Of a DNA stretch of 64,000 bases, positions 26,530-32,825 are shown in pieces (the stretch's first letter is position 1; each line of letters opens with the position of its first letter). Position numbers and translations under genes: made by a program. Source of the DNA: Variovorax gracilis (GTDB taxonomy: Bacteria > Pseudomonadota > Gammaproteobacteria > Burkholderiales > Burkholderiaceae_C); assembly GCF_030317115.1 (NCBI RefSeq), contig NZ_JASZYF010000001.1:248001-312000 (forward strand), in the 5' to 3' direction. Under the pieces are notes generated by a model. That model was not told where the DNA came from. It did no database searches and saw nothing but the letters and a program-made list of their open reading frames with translations.

Positions 26530-27513
26530 TCAGGTGCTCGCCCGGCCCAGTTGAAGCTCGCGCAGGCGCTTGACATCGCGTGCGGGAGGCAGGCCGAAGA
26601 AGCGGCTGTATTCGCGATTGAACTGTGACTGGCTCTCGTAGCCGACGCGATGGCCGGCGGTGGCGGCATCCACGTGCTCGCTGATCATGATGCGGCGCGA
26701 CTCCTGCAGGCGCAGCTGCTTCTGGAACTGCAGCGGGCTCATCGCGGTGACGGCCTTGAAGTGCTGGTGCAGCGACGACACGCTCATGTGGACTTCGCCG
26801 GCCAGGTCCTCGACCCGGAGCGGCTCCTGGAAACGCTGCGACAGCATGCTGATGGCCTGGGCAATGCGCTGGCTGTGGCTGTCCACCACGGCCATCTGTG
26901 CCAGCCGCCAGCCATCGGCGGACCTCAGCAGGCGGTACAGGATCTCGCGGGTGATCAGCGGCGCCAGGGCCGGCACGTCCTCGGGCGAGTCCAGCAGCCT
27001 GACCAGCCGCAGCACGGGATCGAGCAGCGTCGTGGACAACTCGCCGGTGAAGATGCCACGCTGCGATGCACGCATCGGGAGCGTTTCGCCAAGCTGCAGG
27101 TCCAGCGCGAGGGCCGCGATGTCCTTGACGTCGAAGCTCAGCCGCAGGCCCAGGTACGGTGCCTCCGGCGACGCGTCGATCACTTGTCCCGACACGGGCA
27201 GGTTCTGCGACACCACCAGGTACTGGCTGCTGTCGTAGATATAGACCTCGTCGCCGAGAAGCACCCGCTTGCTGCCCTGTGCCAACAGGCAGAAGGCGGG
27301 TTCGTGGATCGCATGCACCGGATGCTGCATGTGCGACGCGCGGGCCAGGGCCAGGCGCGGAATCGCCGTCGGGTGGGCGCCGTCGGTGACGGTCATGCGG
27401 TCGATGACCGCGGCGAGTTCGGCCCGCATCACGGTGGTCTGCAGTTGATCGACGGGGCGGTCGCCGCGCAGTGCATGGGGGGTGGATGTCAGCATGGAGC
27501 CAAGCTTAGGCAT
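26530..27513 (-). CDS. AraC family transcriptional regulator with AraC_N domain
   Basis: 327 residues. The N-terminal half is the AraC_N type sensor seen in YqhC-like regulators (HEPAFCLLAQGSKRVLLGDE and YDSSQYLVVSQNLPV). The C-terminal double HTH reads LRVEDLAGEVHMSVSSLHQHF, KAVTAMSPLQFQKQLRL, then VGYESQSQFNREYSRFFG. YqhC homologues activate aldehyde reductase genes; here the downstream gene is a cyclophilin-like protein. An internal ATG six codons in (MLTSTPH) could be the true start; neither has a clear ribosome binding site. Confidence 0.9.
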   Translation of the reverse strand: MPKLGSMLTSTPHALRGDRPVDQLQTTVMRAELAAVIDRMTVTDGAHPTAIPRLALARASHMQHPVHAIHEPAFCLLAQGSKRVLLGDEVYIYDSSQYLVVSQNLPVSGQVIDASPEAPYLGLRLSFDVKDIAALALDLQLGETLPMRASQRGIFTGELSTTLLDPVLRLVRLLDSPEDVPALAPLITREILYRLLRSADGWRLAQMAVVDSHSQRIAQAISMLSQRFQEPLRVEDLAGEVHMSVSSLHQHFKAVTAMSPLQFQKQLRLQESRRIMISEHVDAATAGHRVGYESQSQFNREYSRFFGLPPARDVKRLRELQLGRAST

Positions 27514-27593
27514 CTCGCCGACGCTTGTCTCGGCTCCGGCGGGTCAGCCGGAGGATCGTGCAAAGATCTTCAACGATCCTGCAAGGGACGTGA

Positions 27594-27767
27594 TCAGATG
27601 GTGACCAGGTCCACGATGCCGTACCCGATGATCGCCAGCAATCCGAGGATGCCGGCCATCATGAGCGGCGTTCCCCAGCGCGTCTCCCGTGCGGCAAAAC
27701 CGAGGGTCATGACGCCCGCCGCGATGCAGGTCGTGATCGCGGCAGTCTGGAGCGTGAATTCAGGCAT
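27594..27767 (-). CDS. 57-residue putative membrane protein
   Basis: Opens MPEFTLQTAAITTCIAAGVM and ends LLAIIGYGIVDLVTI. Two hydrophobic stretches (about 8-25 and 35-56) are separated by a charged turn AARETRWGT, as expected for a two-helix inner-membrane hairpin. The ATG has no strong ribosome binding site, but the composition is clearly membrane-like and the frame keeps no stop for 57 codons. It lies between the AraC regulator and a divergent metallophosphoesterase gene. No family recognised. Confidence 0.5.
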   Translation of the reverse strand: MPEFTLQTAAITTCIAAGVMTLGFAARETRWGTPLMMAGILGLLAIIGYGIVDLVTI

Positions 27768-27888
27768 TCATCGATGCTACCCGCAAGGCGCCACGGCGCG
27801 GTCGCACCCGGGCCCCGCCGTGTGAAAAGAGCTTCGCGCAGGCATTCAGGCCCCTCACAATGCGGGCTCCGTCGCTGCAGCCCATGCC

Positions 27889-28638
27889 GTGCGCATCCTC
27901 CTCGTTTCCGACCTGCACTACACGCTGCCCCAACTCGACTGGGTGGTCCGCGTGGCGCCGTCCTTCGATCTCGTGGTGCTCGCCGGCGATCACCTCGACG
28001 TGAGTTCGCCGGTGTCGCTCGATGCGCAGTCGGTCGTCCTGCTGCGCTACTTCTCGCTGATGAATCCGGGCACGTCGCTCGTGCTGGCCTCAGGCAACCA
28101 CGACCTGACGGGGCCGGACCGGCACGGTGAACGAGCGGCGCTGTGGCTGCCGGAGAGCCGCCGCACCGGGGTCTTCACGGACGGCGATTCGCTCACGGTC
28201 GGCGACACGCTGATCACGGTCTGCCCCTGGTGGGACGGCCCCGCCGGCCGGGCCGCCCTCGAAAGGCAACTGGCCGCGGATGCCGATCGACGCCCTGCCC
28301 GCTGGGTCTGGATCTATCACTGGCCCCCACTCGGTTCGCCCACTTGCTGGACCGGCAGGCGCCACTATGGTGACGCCGATGTCGCCGGCTGGATTGCCGC
28401 CTACCGCCCCGAATTGGTGCTGACCGGGCATGTGCACGAGCCGCCTTTCAAGCCCGCCGGCGCCTGGGCCGACCGCATCGGCCCCACCTGGGTGTTCAAC
28501 GCCGGCAGGCAGATCGGGCCGGTGCCAGCGCACATCGTGATCGACCTCGCAGCGGACACCGCGTCATGGCGCTCGATGATGGGCGAGGAAGCCCTGGAGC
28601 TCGGCGCCGAAAGCGCGCCTGCGCGATCGGTCTTCTGA
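27889..28638 (+). CDS. Metallophosphoesterase (calcineurin-like)
   Basis: 249 residues containing the phosphoesterase motif series: SDLHYT (motif I), LAGDHLDV (II), ASGNHDLTG (III), a histidine in WIYHWPPLG and the closing TGHVHEPPF. These supply the two-metal centre that hydrolyses phosphomono- or diesters. Start is a GTG; CACAAT precedes it by 28 bp as a possible -10 element. No signal peptide, so cytoplasmic. It is convergent with the cyclic-nucleotide-binding protein gene at 4 bp distance. Whether it hydrolyses cyclic nucleotides is a tempting but untested thought. Confidence 0.9.
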   Translation: MRILLVSDLHYTLPQLDWVVRVAPSFDLVVLAGDHLDVSSPVSLDAQSVVLLRYFSLMNPGTSLVLASGNHDLTGPDRHGERAALWLPESRRTGVFTDGDSLTVGDTLITVCPWWDGPAGRAALERQLAADADRRPARWVWIYHWPPLGSPTCWTGRRHYGDADVAGWIAAYRPELVLTGHVHEPPFKPAGAWADRIGPTWVFNAGRQIGPVPAHIVIDLAADTASWRSMMGEEALELGAESAPARSVF

Positions 28639-28642
28639 GCGT

Positions 28643-29125
28643 TCAGTAGTCGGGATTCGGCTCGCGCGCGGAGCCGGGGCGCGCTGACGGTCCCTGGCGG
28701 TGTGCCAACTGATCCAGCACTTCCGACACCATCGCCAGGCCGGGCGAATCGCCGTACTGGTGCTTGAGGTCGACCAGATAGGTCGTTGCGAAATCCAGGC
28801 GCTCCGCCAGGCCCGCGGCGATCCATCGCGTGATGGCCGGATCGCTCGCCAGCAGCGCGCGACCGTCGGCCGCGTAGCGAACGATGCTCGCTGCGCTCGC
28901 GACGACCGTCGCCGTGTAGGGTGAGTTCAGCAGGAGCGAGATTTCGCCGATCGCCGCACCCGGCCGACTGATCGACGTGATCGCCATGCCGGACTTGCTG
29001 ATCTGCAGCGCGCCCGACACGAGGATCCACAGACCGTCGCCGGACTCGCCTTCGCGCACGAGCGTGTCCCCGACCGCCAATGTGAATTCAGGCAGGCCTG
29101 CGGTGCGTTGCAACAGTTCGTCCAT
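28643..29125 (-). CDS. Stand-alone cyclic-nucleotide-binding-domain protein
   Basis: 160 residues: a single cNMP-binding beta-roll (about 12-110) with GDTLVREGESGDGLWILVSG and AAIGEISLLLNSPYTATV, then a helical tail with no DNA-binding motif. The binding cassette keeps GEIS but has Tyr-Thr where the phosphate-contacting Arg normally sits, so nucleotide binding may be lost or altered. GAGGCG precedes the ATG. The DUF5996 gene lies 7 bp upstream on the same strand, so the two are likely one transcription unit. Confidence 0.82.
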   Translation of the reverse strand: MDELLQRTAGLPEFTLAVGDTLVREGESGDGLWILVSGALQISKSGMAITSISRPGAAIGEISLLLNSPYTATVVASAASIVRYAADGRALLASDPAITRWIAAGLAERLDFATTYLVDLKHQYGDSPGLAMVSEVLDQLAHRQGPSARPGSAREPNPDY

Positions 29126-29132
29126 GTTCGCC

Positions 29133-30068
29133 TCAAGGCCAGAGCGGCGACGCACGGTCGAGCGACGCCCTGTCCCATCGTCCGAGATCGGCAGCCGCGT
29201 CGTAGGTCGACTGAAGGAACAACAGGAGCGCGGCGTCCGGGTCCGGCGCAACGCGGACGGCCTCGTACGGCAGGATGAATTCGCGCATCTGCGGGTCGTA
29301 CCGCGCGGCAGCCGGCTGGACTTCGCGGTCCGCATAGCCGGGCGGCTCCGGATACGCATAGGCGTAGAACGAAGCCTCGGCCACAGGACCTCCGCCCGGC
29401 CAGAAGCCGCAACTGCTGCACTCATGCGAGTAGGCCTCGACCATCACATGGTCCGGACAGTTGGGAACGCCGCCCGGATGGCGCGGCGCAGGCCGGCCCG
29501 AGAAGCGCGTGGCCGCCAGGTCGAAGGCGCCCCAGAAAAAGTGCGCCGGGCTCTGCTTGCCGCCGAAGCGCCCCCGGAAGCGCTTCAACACGCGATCGGC
29601 CTGGGCGACGATGCGCCACCACCGGTGCGCAGCGTCCGGATCGTAGGACGCGTGGGTCCGGTCCTCGGCGAAGGGAATGGCCGTCTCGACTTCCACCGGC
29701 GAGGGCATGAGCTTGGGCTCGACGCCCAGCGCCTGCAATGCCGCCTGGTACTCGGCAAACCAGTCGGCGACGGACTTGGGCGCAAGGGCGAAGCCGCGCT
29801 CCGCACCGTCGCTGCATTTCAGCGCCAGTGCATGCGAGATGAAGTCGAATTCGACAGAGAGGGTTCGGTCGCCGCAGGGCATTGGCGAGGTCGTCAGCCC
29901 GCGCGGCGTGACATAGAAAGCGACCTGCCACCAGTGGTTCTCCATCGGGGCCAGCGCAAGGCGCGTCTTGCCGACGATCTGCGTCCACATGTGCAGCGTG
30001 GCATAGGTGTCGCGCCATTCGGAGAGCGAAAGCGCGGGCCAGGCCGGGGGTGTCTGCGCTGCGTTCAT
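29133..30068 (-). CDS. DUF5996 family protein
   Basis: 311 residues, cytoplasmic in appearance. Recognisable family segments are WPALSLSEWRDTYATLHMW at the N-terminus, WWQVAFYVTPRGL, the Cys/His-containing HECSSCGFWPGGG and the terminal FILPYEAVR region, as in conserved proteins of DUF5996. HECSSCGFW could be a metal site, but this is inference. It lies 21 bp after a peroxiredoxin gene and 7 bp before the cNMP-binding gene on the same strand. No biochemical function is known to me. Confidence 0.85.
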   Translation of the reverse strand: MNAAQTPPAWPALSLSEWRDTYATLHMWTQIVGKTRLALAPMENHWWQVAFYVTPRGLTTSPMPCGDRTLSVEFDFISHALALKCSDGAERGFALAPKSVADWFAEYQAALQALGVEPKLMPSPVEVETAIPFAEDRTHASYDPDAAHRWWRIVAQADRVLKRFRGRFGGKQSPAHFFWGAFDLAATRFSGRPAPRHPGGVPNCPDHVMVEAYSHECSSCGFWPGGGPVAEASFYAYAYPEPPGYADREVQPAAARYDPQMREFILPYEAVRVAPDPDAALLLFLQSTYDAAADLGRWDRASLDRASPLWP

Positions 30069-30089
30069 GGCGTCGGGCCTTTCAGGCGT

Positions 30090-30650
30090 CTACTTCCTGT
30101 CGCGGTTCTGCGGCAGTTCCTTGACCGCCGCGAGCATCTTCTCGACGTGCTTGTCCGGATTGAGGTTCTGGTAGTGGGCCGCCACCGTTCCGTTGGGCGC
30201 GATCACATAGGAGATGCGGTTGGCGTAGTCCGGGCGCGTCTGCATCAGCGCGTCGAAGGACTGGCTGATGGACTTGGTCGTGTCGGAGGCGACCGGGAAC
30301 TTGCCTTGGCACGCCTGGTTGGAGAACTTGGTCAGCGTCTCGATGTCATCGGTCGACACACCGATCACCGTGGTGCCCAGCGCGGCGAACTTGTCGACCG
30401 CCTCGGCGAATGCGTGAGCCTCGAGCGAACAGCCGACGGTGAAGGCAGCGGGGAAGAAATACAGGACGACCGGCCCCTTGGCCAAAGCCGCGGACAGGGA
30501 GTAGGTGAAGGGCTTGCCGGCGAGCGCGGCCGGCGCACTGAAGGCCGGCGCGGGCTGCCCGACGTCGAGCGCCGCACTGGCAGGCGCGGCGACGACGAAA
30601 GCAAGCGCCATGACTGTCGTTGCAACTGCGCTCCGTACCAATGACTTCAT
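30090..30650 (-). CDS. Exported peroxiredoxin (AhpC/TSA, BCP-like)
   Basis: 186 residues. A signal peptide (MKSLVRSAVATTVMALAFVV, cleavage after ASA) precedes a thioredoxin-fold peroxiredoxin. The active-site segment VVLYFFPAAFTVGCSLEAHAF keeps Pro, Thr and the peroxidatic Cys in the spacing of the BCP group (usual form PxxFTxGCTxE). ISYVIAPNGTVAAHY near residue 150 is also typical. It should reduce peroxides in the periplasm. The ATG follows CCAGGAC. The DUF5996 gene follows by 21 bp. Confidence 0.9.
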   Translation of the reverse strand: MKSLVRSAVATTVMALAFVVAAPASAALDVGQPAPAFSAPAALAGKPFTYSLSAALAKGPVVLYFFPAAFTVGCSLEAHAFAEAVDKFAALGTTVIGVSTDDIETLTKFSNQACQGKFPVASDTTKSISQSFDALMQTRPDYANRISYVIAPNGTVAAHYQNLNPDKHVEKMLAAVKELPQNRDRK

Positions 30651-30726
30651 GTCCTGGGTCCCGATGGGTCGATAAGGTGCATGTTATTCCGAGGAGGTCG
30701 AGGGCGAGTACATCCCCGGACCGCCA

Positions 30727-31992
30727 TCAGTGACGCCGAAGGAAGCCGCGGGCAGGCGCCAGCCACTCCACCTCACCGGCATCGAATCCGGAAGATGCAT
30801 CGGCATCGCCGGTAAAGAGCATCTTTTCTTCCTCTAGCAGGAAGCATGCGAGGGTGGGCCCCTGGCCAGCCTGCTGCAGCACGCGCAAGGTGCAGCCTCC
30901 CAGATCGATGCGCTCTCCATGCCGCAACGGCGAGCCCTGCGTTGCCAAGGTCCATCGCACCGGACCGGGCGCGGACGCCCGCAGCGCAGCCGCATGCGTC
31001 TCGTCATCCTGGCCCGCGTCGATCAGCGCCCACTCGTTGCGGGTCCCGCCGACGAAGTAACAGTTGACCAGAGCATCGCCGCACAAGGCCGTGACGCGCA
31101 GCACACGAGGCGACAACTGCATCGCCAGACCCGAAGCGAGTTCGTACCTGCAATGCCCGAGGCCCTCGGGGTCGATGCGGGACAGTTCGTCATAGGCCGG
31201 CTCGCCCGGATTCACCGGCCGTCGGCCGCCCGGGCCGTCCGCGATGCGTGGCATGACGAGCGGAATCTCCCGTGCGCCGCGCGCGTAGCCCATGCACGCC
31301 TCGGCGGTCTCGAAGGTCGCGAGTTGCTCGAGAATGCGCCGCTGCACATTCATCAGCTTGAGCCCGCGCGAGGGGTCGATCGCGTCGGCCGGGCGCAGCC
31401 ACATGTGCTCGACTGTTTCGCGTCCGTCCGGACAGGCACTCTGCCGCTGCGGCGCCAGCGCCACGAAGAAGCGGGTGTCGAAGCGACGCGGCATGCCCAG
31501 CGGCGTCAGCCAGTGGCTGAAGTAAGCGAGCCTGTCGGCGGCGAGACGCCATCCGCGGTCGGCGCACAGCTTGCGCAGTGCATCGCCGCCCTCTTCCACC
31601 GCCAGGCGCAGCGCCACGAGGTCCCGGGGCGCCATGTCATCGAGTTCCACTGGCCGGCCATCGGCATCGCGCGCGAAAAGCAACCCGGCCTCCTCGAAGC
31701 ATTCGCGAACCGCCGCGACGTAATAGTCGAGGCCATTCGCGGGGATGCCCAGCCGAAAGGAAGCCGCCGCATCGTCGACGCCATCGCACAGCGGGTGAAG
31801 CGTCCGGTCCTGCGCATCGAGCGTGCCGCCGGGGAAGACGCTGGCGCCGCTGTTCTGGTCGGCCTCTTTCTCGGCCCGCCGAAGCATCAGCACCTCCATG
31901 CCGGAGGCGCCGTCGCGCAGGACGATCAGGGTCGCGGCGACGCGCACGGGGCGCGTCGTTGCGGGTGATGGGGATGGGATGGGCGTTGTCAT
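30727..31992 (-). CDS. NUDIX hydrolase with degenerate metallo-beta-lactamase-like tail
   Basis: 421 residues. The N-terminal NUDIX domain shows VAATLIVLRDG, NSGASVFPGGTLDAQD and the catalytic helix VRECFEEAGLLF (REx2EExG). A C-terminal part from about 310 resembles the metallo-beta-lactamase half of the NUDIX-MBL proteins found in Comamonadaceae: NCYFVGGTRNEWALIDAG, LRHGERIDLGGCTLRVL and EEEKMLFTGDADA. However, the HxHxDH metal motif expected after RASAPGPVRW is missing, the later PGH is replaced by AGQG, and the chain ends soon after FTGD. The NUDIX half may be active; the tail cannot bind metals in the usual way. Confidence 0.8.
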   Translation of the reverse strand: MTTPIPSPSPATTRPVRVAATLIVLRDGASGMEVLMLRRAEKEADQNSGASVFPGGTLDAQDRTLHPLCDGVDDAAASFRLGIPANGLDYYVAAVRECFEEAGLLFARDADGRPVELDDMAPRDLVALRLAVEEGGDALRKLCADRGWRLAADRLAYFSHWLTPLGMPRRFDTRFFVALAPQRQSACPDGRETVEHMWLRPADAIDPSRGLKLMNVQRRILEQLATFETAEACMGYARGAREIPLVMPRIADGPGGRRPVNPGEPAYDELSRIDPEGLGHCRYELASGLAMQLSPRVLRVTALCGDALVNCYFVGGTRNEWALIDAGQDDETHAAALRASAPGPVRWTLATQGSPLRHGERIDLGGCTLRVLQQAGQGPTLACFLLEEEKMLFTGDADASSGFDAGEVEWLAPARGFLRRH

Positions 31993-32122
31993 GGGAGCGC
32001 CGCATGTTTTACCAGCAAGCGCCACCGCAAACCGTCGCGCTCACGACGCCGGCACCTCGTCAATTTTGGGGAGGCGGGCCCACGCAGGCTGCACCACACT
32101 TCCTATCCTCGACGGAGGTGTC

Positions 32123-32320
32123 GTGGTCAAGAAGATTCAGCTTAACGAAGAACAGTGGAAAACGCTCGAGGCCTTGCGCGAGGCCCATGCCCGGGGCTGC
32201 CCGACCGATTCGATCAAGGTCTCGGAGCGGCTCCGCTCGAACGGGCTGGTCGCGTCGGACCGGCACGGCTACAAGTTCCTGACCGAACAGGGCCTGCAGC
32301 GCCTGAGCCAGGGCCGCTGA
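32123..32320 (+). CDS. Small hypothetical protein with winged-helix-like pattern
   Basis: 65 residues starting at GTG, preceded by GACGGAGG with 4-nt spacing. The sequence (VKKIQLNEEQWKTLEALREA, then VSERLRSNGLVASDRHGYKF and LTEQGLQRLSQ) reads like a small winged helix: two helices, a GLV turn, a GYKFLT strand and a final helix. It is divergent from the NUDIX gene and convergent with the alpha-CTD-like gene. No family is recognised. Confidence 0.65.
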   Translation: MVKKIQLNEEQWKTLEALREAHARGCPTDSIKVSERLRSNGLVASDRHGYKFLTEQGLQRLSQGR

Positions 32321-32348
32321 GCACGCGGCCCACGGCATTCGCCGACCC

Positions 32349-32594
32349 TCAGTCCGCGAGACGCAAGCCCCTCTGATTGACGCTCTCGACGATCTCCCTC
32401 AGCGAATTGCGGCCCAGCCGCGAAAGTGCGAAGAGTTTCCTGGCGGGCACACGCGTGACGTCCCGAACCGTGTGAAGCTGATTCACGCGCAGGACGTTGG
32501 TCGTGCGAAGCGACAGTTCCAGGACGGCAATGTCAGCGTCCAGGACCGGGTCGGCGGCAGTTCGTGCGGTGGGGGGATTTGGGCGAAGATCCAT
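32349..32594 (-). CDS. Orphan protein resembling the RNA polymerase alpha C-terminal domain
   Basis: 81 residues. From residue 24 the segment VLELSLRTTNVLRVNQLH and later SRLGRNSLREIVESVNQRGL align with the alpha-CTD of RpoA. Residues that contact DNA UP elements in E. coli alpha (Arg265, Asn268, Gly296, Ser299, Glu302) have counterparts here at Arg30, Asn33, Gly61, Ser64 and Glu67; Lys298 is replaced by Asn63. No alpha N-terminal domain is present. TCAGGAG precedes the chosen ATG; a longer reading adds 16 residues. It may bind AT-rich DNA or compete with RNA polymerase; the role is unknown. Confidence 0.75.
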   Translation of the reverse strand: MDLRPNPPTARTAADPVLDADIAVLELSLRTTNVLRVNQLHTVRDVTRVPARKLFALSRLGRNSLREIVESVNQRGLRLAD

Positions 32595-32654
32595 GGCGAG
32601 ACTCCTGAAAACGATGACTGGAACTTGCACAGTTCGTGCCATCGGGCCAGCGTC

Positions 32655-32674
32655 ATGAAACGCGGGCGTTTCAT
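32655..32674. promoter_or_regulatory. 20-bp palindrome ATGAAACGC-GG-GCGTTTCAT
   Basis: Perfect 9-bp arms around GG, 61 bp upstream of the alpha-CTD-like gene and about 150 bp upstream of the FUSC gene. Its length and symmetry suit a dimeric regulator site. The binding protein is unknown. Confidence 0.45.
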
Positions 32675-32734
32675 TGGAGAACTCATCGGCATCGCCTGAA
32701 ACCGGAACACTGCGATTGCCCGGGTATCAGACAA

Positions 32735-32753
32735 CTGCATGTTTTTCATGCAG
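32735..32753 (+). promoter_or_regulatory. Inverted repeat CTGCATG-TTTTT-CATGCAG
   Basis: Perfect 7-bp arms around five T residues, about 73 bp before the FUSC start codon. A second weaker pair, TTTCCAG (32757) and CTGGAAA, follows. Could be a regulator site or leader-RNA hairpin. Confidence 0.4.
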
Positions 32754-32825
32754 GGTTTTCCAGACCTTCGGGGCTGCCTGGAAAGTCGTGAATTCGCGCC
32801 TCGATGGCACGTATCGTGCACCGTC

